Source of the DNA: Rhodiola kirilowii
Taxonomy: Eukaryota; Streptophyta; Magnoliopsida; Saxifragales; Crassulaceae
NCBI GenBank assembly: GCA_033675215.1
Contig: JAUCNB010000060.1
Coordinates: 129,001-193,000, forward strand
DNA: 64,000 nucleotides
Direction: 5' to 3'
Shown: positions 1 to 12,497 of the stretch, piece after piece
Layout of the letters: each line of letters opens with the position of its first letter
How positions within the stretch are numbered: the stretch's first letter is position 1
Position numbers and translations under genes: made by a program
The notes under the pieces: model-generated
What the model saw: the letters and a program-made list of their open reading frames with translations, nothing else
What the model was told of the DNA's origin: nothing
Databases searched by the model: none

Positions 1-390
1 AAATCACAAGCTTCGCTCGTGAAGTATGGCGTTTTTGGGCCACGCGCGTACCAACCATGCCCAGGCGCGTACCCAGCATGCCCAGGCGCGTGCTCGGCAT
101 GCCCAGGCACGTGCCCAGCATGCCCAGGCGCGTGCCCAGCATGCGCAGGCGCGCGCCCAGCATGCCCAGGCGCGCGGCTAGCATGCCCAGGCGCGCGCCA
201 AACATGCCCAGGCGCGCGCCAAACATGCCCAGGCGCGCGCCCAACATGCCCAGGCGCGCGGCCAGTATGCCCAGGTGCGCGGCCAGTATGCCCAGGCGCG
301 CGCCAAACATGCCCAGGCGCGCGCCCAACATGCCCAGGTGTGTGCCTAGCATGCCCAGGCGCGCGCCCAGCATGCCCAGGCATGTGCCCA

Positions 391-585
391 GTGATGTAGA
401 CCGAGTGGCACAGGCATATTTGGAGCGGTTTGACAGGAAATCCGATTCCAGCGCAATTTGACAGTTTTTGAAGTTTTCGAGTTCCCGATGTCCGATTTTG
501 GGCCATAACACCCTATTTTGAGGGGAACGACGAAACGATCCGAAATCACGAGCTTCGCTCGTGAAGTATGGCGTTTTTGGGCCAC
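391..585 (+). repeat. Representative spacer of the compound satellite
   Basis: The spacer runs from GTGATGTAGACCGAG through GTTTGACAGGAAATCC, a T-rich stretch around GACAGTTTTTTGAG, GGGCCATAACACCC and the hairpin at its right end, to the first CpG-rich 21-mer. It is about 200 bp, clearly AT-richer than the 21-mers, and present in all units with few changes. Two coupled sub-versions exist: one has ATTTGGAGCGG, the other ATTTTGAGCAG, usually with GATTTCGG just after. I find no match to a known promoter, polymerase III box, CENP-B box or telomere motif. Its role is unknown. Confidence 0.9.
546..564. other. Hairpin repeated once per compound-satellite unit
   Basis: TCACGAGC and GCTCGTGA form a perfect 8-bp inverted repeat around a 3-base loop TTC. 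The same hairpin sits at the right end of nearly every spacer from 1 to about 17930. Several copies have one stem mismatch (CACAAGC form at 1, 1890, 4165, 6520, 7520). Others change only the loop (TTT at about 3250, TTA at about 9355, TCC at about 11617). No T-tract follows, so it is not a typical intrinsic terminator. Confidence 0.85.
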
Positions 586-830
586 GCGCGTACCCACCAT
601 GCCCAGGCGCGTACCCAGCATGCCCAGGCGCGTGCTCAGCATGCCCAGGCACGTGCCCAGCATGCCCAGGCGCGTGCCCAGCATGCGCAGGCGCGCGCCC
701 AGCATGCCCAGGCGCGCGGCCAGCATGCCCAGGCGCGCGCCAAACATGCCCAGGCGCGCGCCCAACATGCCCAGGTGTGTGCCTAGCATGCCTAGGCGCG
801 CGCCCAGCATGCCCAGGCATGTGCCCAGTG
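586..830 (+). repeat. Representative 21-bp sub-array of the compound satellite
   Basis: In this 437-bp unit eleven 21-bp copies plus a partial one follow each other. Each contains CATGCCCAG followed by a variable half such as GCGCGTACC, GCACGTGCC, GCGCGCGCC or GTGTGTGCC. The order of variants is the same from unit to unit: two GCGTACC copies, one GCGTGCTC, one GCACGTGCC, then the GCGCGCGCC types, one GTGTGTGCC, and last a GCATGTGCC copy that runs into the spacer. Longer units gain copies in the GCGCGCGCC zone. A typical copy has 17 G or C out of 21 and three CpGs. The 10-base palindrome GGCGCGCGCC and the palindrome GCATGC recur every 21 bp. Confidence 0.95.
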
Positions 831-3800
831 ATGTAGACCGAGTGGCACAGGCATATTTGGAGCGGTTTGACAGGAAATCCGATTCCGGCGCAATTTGACA
901 GTTTTTTGAGTTTTCGAGTTCCCGATGTCCGATTTTGGGCCATAACACCCTATTTTGAGCGGAACGACGAAACGATCCGAAATCACGAGCTTCGCTCGTG
1001 AAGTATGGCGTTTTAGGGCCACGCGCGTACCCACCATGCCCAGGCGCGTACCCAGCATGCCCAGGCGCGTGCTCAGCATGCCCAGGCACGTGCCCAGCAT
1101 GCCCAGGCGCGTGCCCAGCATGTGCAGGCGCGCGCCCAGCATGCCCTGGCGCGCGGCCAGCATGCCCAGGCGCGCGCCAAACATGCCCAGGCGCGCGCCC
1201 AGCATGCCCAGGCGCGCGCCAAACATGCCCAGGCGCGCGCCCAACATGCCCAGGTGTGTGCCCAGCATGCCCAGGCGCGCGCCCACCATGCCCAGGCATG
1301 TGCCCAGTGATGTAGACCGAGTGGCACAGGCATATTTTGAGCAGTTTGACAGGAAATCCGATTTCGGCGCAATTTGACAGTTTTTTGAGTTTTCGAGTTC
1401 CCGATTTTGGGCCATAACACCCTATTTTGAGCGGAACGACGAAACGATCCGAATTCACGAGCTTCGCTCGTGAAGTATGGCATTTTTGGCCCACGCGCGT
1501 ACCCACCATGCCCAGGCGCGTACCCAGCATGCCCAGGCGCGTGCTCGGCATGCCCAGGCACGAGCCCAGCATGCCCAGGCGCGTGCCCAGCATGCGCAGG
1601 CGCGCACCCAGCATGCCCAGGCGCGCGGCCAGCATGCCCAGGCGCGCGCCAAACATGCCCAGGCGCGCGCCCAACATGCCCAGGTGTGTGCCTAGCATGC
1701 CTAGGCGCGCGCCCAGCATGCCCAGGCATGTGCCCAGTGATGTAGACCGAGTGGCACAGGCATATTTGGAGCGGTTTGACAGGAAATCCGATTTCGGCGC
1801 AATTTGACAGTTTTTTGAGTTTTCGAGTTCCCGATGTCCGATTTTGGGCCATAACACCCTATTTTGAGCGGAACGACGAAACGATCCGAAATCACAAGCT
1901 TCGCTCGTGAAGTATGGCGTTTTTGGCCCACGCGCGTACCCACCATGCCCAGGCGCGTACCCAGCATGCCCAGGCGCGTGCTCGGCATGCCCAGGCACGA
2001 GCCCAGCATGCCCAGGCGCGTGCCCAGCATGCGCAGGCGCGCACCCAGCATGCCCAGGCGCGCGGCCAGCATGCCCAGGCGCGCGCCAAACATGCCCAGG
2101 CGCGCGCCCAACATGCCCAGGTGTGTGCCTAGCATGCCTAGGCGCGCGCCCAGCATGCCCAGGCATGTGCCCAGTGATGTAGACCGAGTGGCACAGGCAT
2201 ATTTGGAGCGGTTTGACAGGAAATCCGATTCCGGCGCAATTTGACAGTTTTTTGAGTTTTCGAGTTCCCGATGTCCGATTTTGGGCCATAACACCCTATT
2301 TTGAGCGGAACGACGAAACGATCCGAAATCACGAGCTTCGCTCGTGAAGTATGGCGTTTTAGGGCCACGCGCGTACCCACCATGCCCAGGCGCGTACCCA
2401 GCATGCCCAGGCGCGTGCTCAGCATGCCCAGGCACGTGCCCAGCATGCCCAGGCGCGTGCCCAGCATGTGCAGGCGCGCGCCCAGCATGCCCTGGCGCGC
2501 GGCCAGCATGCCCAGGCGCGCGCCAAACATGCCCAGGCGCGCGCCCAGCATGCCCAGGCGCGCGCCAAACATGCCCAGGCGCGCGCCCAACATGCCCAGG
2601 TGTGTGCCCAGCATGCCCAGGCGCGCGCCCAGCATGCCCAGGCATGTGCCCAGTGATGTAGACAGAGTGGCACATGCATATTTTGAGCAGTTTGACAGGA
2701 AATCCGATTTCGGCGCAATTTGACAGTTTTTTGAGTTTTCGAGTTCCCGATGTCCGATTTTGGGCCATAACACCCTATTTTGAGCGGAACGACGAAACGA
2801 TCCGAATTCACGAGCTTCGCTCGTGAAGTATGGCGTTTTTGGCCCACGCGCGTACCCACCATGCCCAGGCGCGTACCCAGCATGCCCAGGCGCGTGCCCG
2901 GTATGCCCAGGCACGAGCCCAGCATGCCCAGGCGCGTGCCCAGCATGCGCAGGCGCGCACCCAGCATGCCCAGGCGCGCGGCCAGCATGCCCAGGCGCGC
3001 GCCAAACATGCCCAGGCGCGCGCCCAACATGCCCAGGTGTGTGCCTAGCATGCCTAGGCGCGCGCCCAGCATGCCCAGGCATGTGGCCAGTGATGTAGAC
3101 CGAGTGGCACAGGCATATTTGGAGCGGTTTGACAGGAAATCCGATTCCGGCGCAATTTGACAGTTTTTTGAGTTTTCGAGTTCCCGATGTCCGATTTTGG
3201 GCCATAACACCCTATTTTGAGCGGAACGACGAAACGATCCGAAATCACGAGCTTTGCTCGTGAAGTATGGCGTTTTTGGCCCACGCGCGTACCCACCATG
3301 CCCAGGCGCGTACCCAGCATGCCCAGGCGCATGCTCGGCATGCCCAGGCACGAGCCCAGCATGCCCAGGCGCGTGCCCAGCATGCGCAGGCGCGCACCCA
3401 GCATGCCCAGGCGCGCGGCCAGCATGCCCAGGCGCGCGCCAAACATGCCCAGGCGCGCGCCCAACATGCCCAGGTGTGTGCCTAGCATGCCTAGGCGCGC
3501 GCCCAGCATGCCCAGGCATGTGCCCAGTGATGTAGACCGAGTGGCACAGGCATATTTGGAGCGGTTTGACAGGAAATCCGATTCCGGCGCAATTTGACAG
3601 TTTTTTGAGTTTTCGAGTTCCCGATGTCCGATTTTGGGCCATAACACCCTATTTTGAGCGGAACGACGAAACGATCCGAAATCACGAGCTTCGCTCGTGA
3701 AGTATGGCGTTTTAGGGCCATGCGCGTACCCACCATGCCCAGGCGCGTACCCAGCATGCCCAGGCGCGTGCTCAGCATGCCCAGGCACGTGCCCAGCATG

Positions 3801-4132
3801 CCCAGGCGCGTGCCCAGCATGCGCAGGCGCGCGCCCAGCATGCCCAGGCGCGCGGCCAGCATGCCCAGGCGCGCGCCAAACATGCCCAGGCGCGCGCCCA
3901 GCATGCCCAGGCGCGCGCCAAACATGCCCAGGCGCGCGCCCAACATGCCCAGGTGTGTGCCCAGCATGCCCAGGCGCGCGTCCAGCATGCCCAGGCATGT
4001 GCCCAGTGATGTAGACCGAGTGGCACAGGCATATTTTGAGCAGTTTGACAGGAAATCCGATTTCGGCGCAATTTGACAGTTTTTTGAGTTTTCGAGTTCC
4101 CGATGTCCGATTTTGGGCCATAACACCCTATT

Positions 4133-4653
4133 TTGAGCGGAACGACGAAACGATCCGAAATCACAAGCTTCGCTCGTGAAGTATGGCATTTTTGGGCCAC
4201 GCGCGTACCAACCATGCCCAGGCGCGTACCCAGCATGCCCAGGCGCGTGCTCGGCATGCCCAGGCACGTGCCCAGCATGCCCAGGCGCGTGCCCAGCATG
4301 CGCAGGCGCGCGCCCAGCATGCCCAGGCGCGCGGCTAGCATGCCCAGGCGCGCGCCAAACATGCCCAGGCGCGCGCCCAACATGCCCAGGCGCGCGGCCA
4401 GTATGCCCAGGTGCGCGGCCAGTATGCCCAGGCGCGCGCCAAACATGCCCAGGCGCGCGCCCAACATGCCCAGGTGTGTGCCTAGCATGCCCAGGCGCGC
4501 GCCCAGCATGCCCAGGCATGTGCCCAGTGATGTAGACCGAGTGGCACAGGCATATTTGGAGCGGTTTGACAGGAAATCCGATTCCAGCGCAATTTGACAG
4601 TTTTTGAAGTTTTCGAGTTCCCGATGTCCGATTTTGGGCCATAACACCCTATT
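4133..4653 (+). repeat. 521-bp subtype unit of the compound satellite
   Basis: This unit carries linked marks: CGCGTACCAACC at the first 21-mer, GGCTAGCATG in the middle, extra GCGCGGCCAGTATG copies, and TTTTTGAAGTTTTCG in the spacer. The same set occurs in units starting at 6486 and 9317 (the latter with CCCACC) and in the first unit of the window, which has one more 21-mer. Linked marks in distant units show a higher-order organisation of the array and not independent mutation. Confidence 0.85.
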
Positions 4654-7600
4654 TTGAGCGGAACGACGAAACGATCCGAAATCACGAGCTTCGCTCGTGA
4701 AGTATGGCGTTTTTGGGCCACCCGCGTACCCACCATGCCCAGGCGCGTACCCAGCATGCCCAGGCGCGTGCTCAGCATGCCCAGGCACGTGCCCAGCATG
4801 CCCAGGCGCGTGCCCAGCAAGCGCAGGCGCGCGCCCAGCATGCCCAGGCGCGCGGCCAGCATGCCCAGGCGCGCGCCAAACATGCCCAGGCGCGCGCCCA
4901 ACATGCCCAGGTGTGTGCCTAGCATGCCTAGGCGCGCGCCCAGCATGCCCAGGCATGTGCCCAGTGATGTAGACCGAGTGGCACAGGCATATTTGGAGCG
5001 GTTTGACAGGAAATCCGATTCCGGCGCAATTTGACAGTTTTTTGAGTTTTCGAGTTCCCGATGTCCGATTTTGGGCCATAACACCCTATTTTGAGCGGAA
5101 CGACGAAACGATCCGAAATCACGAGCTTCGCTCGTGAAGTATGGCGTTTTAGGGCCACGCGCGTACCCACCATGCCCAGGCGCGTACCCAGCATGCCCAG
5201 GCGCGTGCTCAGCATGCCCAGGCACGTGCCCAGCATGCCCAGGCGCGTGCCCAGCATGTGCAGGCGCGCGCCCAGCATGCCCTGGCGCGCGGCCAGCATG
5301 CCCAGGCGCGCGCCAATCATGCCCAGGCGCGCGCCCAGCATGCCCAGGCGCGCGCCAAACATGCCCAGGCGCGCGCCCAACATGCCCAGGTGTGTGCCCA
5401 GCATGCCCAGGCGCGCGCCCAGCATGCCCAGGCATGTGCCCAGTGATGTAGACCGAGTGGCACAGGCATATTTTGAGCAGTTTGACAGGAAATCCGATTT
5501 CGGCGCAATTTGACAGTTTTTTGAGTTTTCGAGTTCCCGATGTCCGATTTTGGGCCATAACACCCTATTTTGAGCGGAACGACGAAACGATCCGAATTCA
5601 CGAGCTTCGCTCGTGAAGTATGGCGTTTTTGGCCCACGCGCGTACCCACCATGCCCAGGCGCGTACCCAGCATGCCCAGGCGCGTGCCCGGCATGCCCAG
5701 GCACGAGCCCAGCATGCCCAGGCGCGTGCCCAGCATGCGCAGGCGCGCACCCAGCATGCCCAGGCGCGCGACCAGCATGCCCAGGCGCGCGCCAAACATG
5801 CCCAGGCGCGCGCCCAACATGCCCAGGTGTGTGCCTAGCATGCCTAGGCGCGCGCCCAGCATGCCCAGGCATGTGCCCAGTGATGTAGACCGAGTGGCAC
5901 AGGCATATTTGGAGCGGTTTGACAGGAAATCCGATTCCGGCGCAATTTGACAGTTTTTTGAGTTTTCGAGTTCCCGATGTCCGATTTTGGGCCATAACAC
6001 CCTATTTTGAGCGGAACGACGAAACGATCCGAAATCACGAGCTTCGCTCGTGAAGTATGGCGTTTTAGGGCCACGCGCGTACCCACCATGCCCAGGCGCG
6101 TACCCAGCATGCCCAGGCGCGTGCTCAGCATGCCCAGGCACGTGCCCAGCATGCCCAGGCGCGTGCCCAGCATGCGCAGGCGCGCGCCCAGCATGCCCAG
6201 GCGCGCGGCCAGCATGCCCAGGCGCGCGCCAAACATGCCCAGGCGCGCGCCCAGCATGCCCAGGAGCGCGCCAAACATGCCCAGGCGCGCGCCCAACATG
6301 CCCAGGTGTGTGCCCAGCATGCCCAGGCGCCCGCCCTGCATGCCCAGGCATGTGCCCAGTGATGTAGACCGAGTGGCACAGGCATATTTTGAGCAGTTTG
6401 ACAGGAAATCCGATTTCGGCGCAATTTGACAGTTTTTTGAGTTTTCGAGTTCCCGATGTCCGATTTTGGGCCATAACACCCTATTTTGAGCGGAACGACG
6501 AAACGATCCGAAATCACAAGCTTCGCTCGTGAAGTATGGCGTTTTTGGGCCACGCGCGTACCAACCATGCCCAGGCGCGTACCCAGCATGCCCAGGCGCG
6601 TGCTCGGCATGCCCAGGCACGTGCCCAGCATGCCCAGGCGCGTGCCCAGCATGCGCAGGCGCGCGCCCAGCATGCCCAGGCGCGCGGCTAGCATGCCCAG
6701 GCGCGCGCCAAACATGCCCAGGCGCGCGCCCAACATGCCCAGGCGCGCGGCCAGTATGCCCAGGCGCGCGGCCAGTATGCCCAGGCGCGCGCCAAACATG
6801 CCCAGGCGCGCGCCCAAAATGCCCAGGTGTGTGCCTAGCATGCCCAGGCGCGCGCCCAGCATGCCCAGGCATGTGCCCAGTGATGTAGACCGAGTGGCAC
6901 AGGCATATTTGGAGCGGTTTGACAGGAAATCCGATTCCAGCGCAATTTGACAGTTTTTGAAGTTTTCGAGTTCCCGATGTCCGATTTTGGGCCATAACAC
7001 CCTATTTTGAGCGGAACGACGAAACGATCCGAAATCACGAGCTTCGCTCGTGAAGTATGGCGTTTTTGGGCCACGCGCGTACCCACCATGCCCAGGCGCG
7101 TACCCAGCATGCCCTGGCGCGTGCTCAGCATGCCCAGGCACGTGCCCAGCATGCCCAGGCGCGTGCCCAGCATGCGCAGGCGCGCGCCCAGCATGCCCAG
7201 GCGCGCGGCCAGCATGCCCAGGCGCGCGCCAAACATGCCCAGGCGCGCGCCCTGCATGCCCAGGCGCGCGCCAAACATGCCCAGGCGCGCGCCCAACATG
7301 CCCAGGTGTGTGCCCAGCATGCCCAGGCGCGCGCCCAGCATGCCCAGGCATGTGCCCAGTGATGTAGACCGAGTGGCACAGGCATATTTTGAGCAGTTTG
7401 ACAGGAAATCCGATTTCGGCGCAATTTGACAGTTTTTTGAGTTTTCGAGTTCCCGATGTCCGATTTTGGGCCATAACACCCTATTTTGAGCGGAACGACG
7501 AAACGATCCGAAATCACAAGCTTCGCTCGTGAAGTATGGCGTTTTTGGCCCACGCGCGTACCCACCATGCCCAGGCGCGTACCCAGCATGCCCAGGCGCG

Positions 7601-10274
7601 TGCTCGGCATGCCCAGGCACGAGCCCAGCATGCCCAGGCGCGTGCCCAGCATGCGCAGGCGCGCACCCAGCATGCCCAGGCGCGCGGCCAGCATGCCCAG
7701 GCGCGCGCCAAACATGCCCAGGCGCGCGCCCAACATGCCCAGGTGTGTGCCTAGCATGCCTAGGCGCGCGCCCAGCATGCCCAGGCATGTGCCCAGTGAT
7801 GTAGACCGAGTGGCACAGGCATATTTGGAGCGGTTTGACAGGAAATCCGATTCCGGTGCAATTTGACAGTTTTTTGAGTTTTCGAGTTCCCGATGTCCGA
7901 TTTTGGGCCATAACACCCTATTTTGAGCGGAACGACGAAACGATCCGAAATCACGAGCTTCGCTCGTGAAGTATGGCGTTTTAGGGCCAGCGCGTACCCA
8001 CCATGCCCAGGCGCGTACCCAGCATGCCCAGGCGCGTGCTCAGCATGCCCAGGCACGTGCCCAGCATGCCCAGGTGCGTGCCTAGCATGTGCAGGCGCGC
8101 GCCCAGCATGCCCTGGCGCGCGGCCAGCATGCCCAGGCGCGCGCCAAACATGCCCAGGCGCGCGCCCAGCATGCCCAGGCGCGCGCCAAACATGCCCAGG
8201 CGCGCGCCCAACATGCCCAGGTGTGTGCCCAGCATGCCCAGGCGCGCGCCCAGCATGCCCAGGCATGTGCCCAGTGATGTAGACCGAGTGGCACAGGCAT
8301 ATTTTGAACAGTTTGACAGGAAATCCGATTTCGGCGCAATTTGACAGTTTTTTGAGTTTTCGAGTTCCCGATGTCCGATTTTGGGCCATAACACCCTATT
8401 TTGAGCGGAACAACGAAACGATCCGAAATCACGAGCTTCGCTCGTGAAGTATGGCGTTTTTGGCCCACGCGCGTACCCACCATGCCCAGGCGCGTACCCA
8501 GCATGCCCAGGCGCGTGCTCGGCATGCCCAGGCACGAGCCCAGCATGCCCAGGCGCGTGCCCAGCATGCGCAGGCGCGCACCCAGCATGCCCAGGCGCGC
8601 GGCCAGCATGCCCAGGCGCGCGCCAAACATGCCCAGGCGCGCGCCCAACATGCCCAGGTGTGTGCCTAGCATGCCTAGGCGCGCGCCCAGCATGCCCAGG
8701 CATGTGCCCAGTGATGTAGACCGAGTGGCACAGGCATATTTGGAGCGGTTTGACAGGAAATCCGATTCCGGCGCAATTTGACAGTTTTTTGAGTTTTCGA
8801 GTTCCCGATGTCCGATTTTGGGCCATAACATCCTATTTTGAGCGGAACGACGAAACGATCCGAAATCACGAGCTTCGCTCGTGAAGTATGGCGTTTTAGG
8901 GCCACGCGCGTACCCACTATGCCCAGGCGCGTACCCAGCATGCCCAGGCGCGTGCTCAGCATGCCCAAGCACGTGCCCAGCATGCCCAGGCGCGTGCCCA
9001 GCATGCGCAGGCGCGCGCCCAGCATGCCCAGGCGCGCGGCCAGCATGCCCAGGCGCGCGCCAAACATGCCCAGGCGCGCGCCCAGCATGCCCAGGCGCGC
9101 GCCAAACATGCCCAGGCGCGCGCCCAACATGCCCAGGTGTGTGCCCAGCATGCCCAGGCGCGCGCCCAGCATGCCCAGGCATGTGCCCAGTGATGTAGAC
9201 CGAGTGGCACAGGCATATTTTGAGCAGTTTGACAGGAAATCCGATTTCGGCGCAATTTGACAGTTTTTTGAGTTTTCGAGTTCCCGATGTCCGATTTTGG
9301 GCCATAACACCCTATTTTGAGCGGAACGACGAAACGATCCGAAATCACGAGCTTAGCTCGTGAAGTATGGCGTTTTTGGGCCACGCGCGTACCCACCATG
9401 CCCAGGCGCGTACCCAGCATGCCCAGGCGCGTGCTCGGCATGCCCAGGCACGTGCCCAGCATGCCCAGGCGCGTGCCCAGCATGCGCAGGCGCGCGCCCA
9501 GCATGCCCAGGCGCGCGGCTAGCATGCCCAGGCGCGCGCCAAACATGCCCAGGCGCGCGCCCAACATGCCCAGGTGCGCGGCCAGTATGCCCAGGCGCGC
9601 GGCCAGTATGCCCAGGCGCGCGCCAAACATGCCCAGGCGCGCGCCCAACATGCCCAGGTGTGTGCCTAGCATGCCCAGGCGCGCGCCCAGCATGCCCAGG
9701 CATGTGCCCAGTGATGTAGACCGAGTGGCACAGGCATATTTGGAGCGGTTTGACAGGAAATCCGATTCCAGCGCAATTTGACAGTTTTTGAAGTTTTCGA
9801 GTTCCCGATGTCCGATTTTGGGCCATAACACCCTATTTTGAGCGGAACGACGAAACGATCCGAAATCACGAGCTTCGCTCGTGAAGTATGGCGTTTTTGG
9901 GCCACGAGCGTACCCACCATGCCCAGGCGCGTACCCAGCATGCCCAGGCGCGTGCTCAGCATGCCCAGGCACGTGCCCAGCATGCCCAGGCGCGTGCCCA
10001 GCATGCGCAGGCGCGCGCCCAGCATGCCCAGGCGCGCGGCCAGCATGCCCAGGCGCGCGCCAAACATGCCCAGGCGCGCGCCCAACATGCCCAGGTGTGT
10101 GCCCAGCATGCCCAGGCGCGTGCCCAGCATGCCCAGGCATGTGCCCAGTGATGTAGACCGAGTGGCACAGGCATATTTTGAGCAGTTTGACAGGAAATCC
10201 GATTCCGGCGCAATTTGACAGTTTTTTGAATTTTCGAGTTCCCGATGTCCGATTTTGGGCCATAACACCCTATT

Positions 10275-10686
10275 TTGAGCGGAACGACGATACGATCCGA
10301 AATCACAAGCTTCGCTCGTGAAGTATGGCGTTTTTGGGCCACGCGCGTACCCACCATGCCCAGGCGCGTACCCAGCCCAGGCGCGTGCTCAGCATGCCCA
10401 GGCGCGTGCCCAGCATGCGCAGGCGCGCGCCCAGCATGCCCAGGCGCGCGGCCAGCATGCCCAGGCGCGCGCCAAACATGACCAGGCGTGCGCCCAACAT
10501 GCCCAGGTGTGTGCCTAGCATGCCCAGGCGCGCGCCCAGCATGCCCAGGCATGTGCCCAGTGATGTAGACCGAGTGGCACAGGCATATTTGGAGCGGTTT
10601 GACAGGAAATCTGATTCCGGCGCAATTTGACAGTTTTTTGAGTTTTCGAGTTCCCGATGTCCGATTTTGGGCCATAACACCCTATT
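10275..10686 (+). repeat. Unit with shared 4-bp deletion in its second 21-mer
   Basis: The second 21-mer reads ACCCAGCCCAGG where other units have ACCCAGCATGCCCAGG, so the unit is 412 bp and off the 21-bp ladder. The unit at 12977-13430 (454 bp) has the same 4-bp loss at the same place. The two are separated by six intact units, so they are best read as copies of one ancestor spread by unequal exchange. Confidence 0.8.
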
Positions 10687-12060
10687 TTGAGCGGAACGAC
10701 GAAACGATCCGAAATCACGAGCTTCGCTCGTGAAGTATGGCGTTTTTGGGCCACGCGTGTACCCACCATGCCCAGGCGCGTACCCAGCATGCCCAGGCGC
10801 GTGCTCAGCATGCCCAGGCACGTGCCCAGCATGCCCAGGCGCGTGCCCAGCAAGCGCAGGCGCGCGCCCAGCATGCCCAGGCGCGCGCCAAACAGGCCCA
10901 GGCGCGCGCCCAGCATGCCCAGGCGCGCGCCAAACATGCCCAGGCGCGCGCCCAACATGGCCAGGTGTGTGCCCAGCATGCCCAGGCGCGCGCCCAGCAT
11001 GCCCAGGCATGTGCCCAGTGATGTAGACCGAGTGGCACAGGCATATTTTGAGCAGTTTGACAGGAAATCCGATTCCGGCGCAATTTGACAGTTTTTTGAG
11101 TTTTCGAGTTCCCGATGTCCGATTTTGGGCCATAACACCCTATTTTGAGTGGAACGACGAAACGATCCGAAATCACGAGCTTCGCTCGTGAAGTATGGCG
11201 TTTTTGGGCCACGCGCGTACCCACCATGCCCAGGCGCGTACCCAGCATGCCCAGGCGCGTGCTCAGCATGCCCAGGCACGTGCCCAGCATGCCCAGGCGC
11301 GTGCCCAGCATGCGCAGGCGCGCGCCCAACATGCCCAGGCGCGCGGCCAGCATGCCCAGGCGCGCGCCAAACATGACCAGGCGCGCGCCCAACATGCCCA
11401 GGTGTGTGCCTAGCATGCCCAGGCGCGCGCCCAACATTCCCAGGCATGTGCCCAGTGATGTAGACCGAGTGGCACTGGCATATTTGGAGCGGTTTGACAG
11501 GAAATCCGATTCCGGCGCAATTTGACAGTTTTTTGAGTTTTCGAGTTCCCGATGTCCGATTTTGGGCCATAACACCCTATTTTGAGCGGAACGACGAAAC
11601 GATCCGAAATCACGAGCTCCGCTCGTGAAGTATGGCGTTTTTGGGCCACGCGCGTACCCACCATGCCCAGGCGCGTACCCAGCATGCCCAGGCGCGTGCT
11701 CAGCATGCCCAGGCGCGTGCTCAGCATGCCCAGGCACGTGCCCAGCATGCCCAGGGGCGTGCCCAGCATGCGCAGGCGCGCGCCTAGCATGCCCAGGCGC
11801 GCGGCCAGCATGCCCAGGCGCGCGCCAAACAGGCCCAGGCGTGCGCCAAACATGCCCAGGCGCGCGCCCAACATGCCCAGGTGTGTGCCCAGCATGCCCA
11901 GGCGCGCGCCCAGCATGCCCAGGCATGTGCCCAGTGATGTAGACCGAGCGGCACAGGCATATTTTGAGCAGTTTGACAGGAAATCCGATTCCGGCGCAAT
12001 TTGACAGTTTTTTGAGTTTTCGTGTTCCCGATGTCCGATTTTGGGCTATAACACCCTATT

Positions 12061-12497
12061 TTGAGCGGAACGACGAAACGATCCGAAATCACGAGCTTCG
12101 CTCGTGAAGTATGGCGTTTTAGGGCCACGCGCGTACCCACCATGCCCAGGCGCGTACCTAGCATGCCCAGGCGCGTGCTCAGCATGCCCAGGCACGTGCC
12201 CAGCATGCCCAGGCGCGTGCCCAGCATGCGCAGGCGCGCGCCCAGCATGCCCAGGCGCGCGGTCAGCATGCCCAGGCGCGCGCCAAACATGACCAGGCGC
12301 GCGCCCAACATGCCCAGGTGTGTGCCTAGCATGCCCAGGCGCGCGCCCAGCATGCCCAGGCATGTGCCCAGTGATGTAGACCGAGTGGCACTGGCATATT
12401 TGGAGCGGTTTGACAGGAAATCCGATTCCGGCGCAATTTGACAATTTTTGGGGTTTTCGAGTTCCCGATGTCCGATTTTGGGCCATAACACCCTATT
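12061..12497 (+). repeat. Unit with mixed subtype marks
   Basis: Most 479-bp units have GCGTTTTAGGGCC before the 21-mers and ATTTTGAGCAG after them; most 437-bp units have GCGTTTTTGG and ATTTGGAGCGG. This 437-bp unit has the A-type left mark and the GGAGCGG right mark. That is what unequal crossing-over or conversion between subtypes would leave. Confidence 0.7.

Noticed and set aside
546-564. Rho-independent terminator
   Set aside because: The hairpin lacks a T-tract, is within a satellite and occurs on both strands as a near-palindrome; the genome looks eukaryotic.
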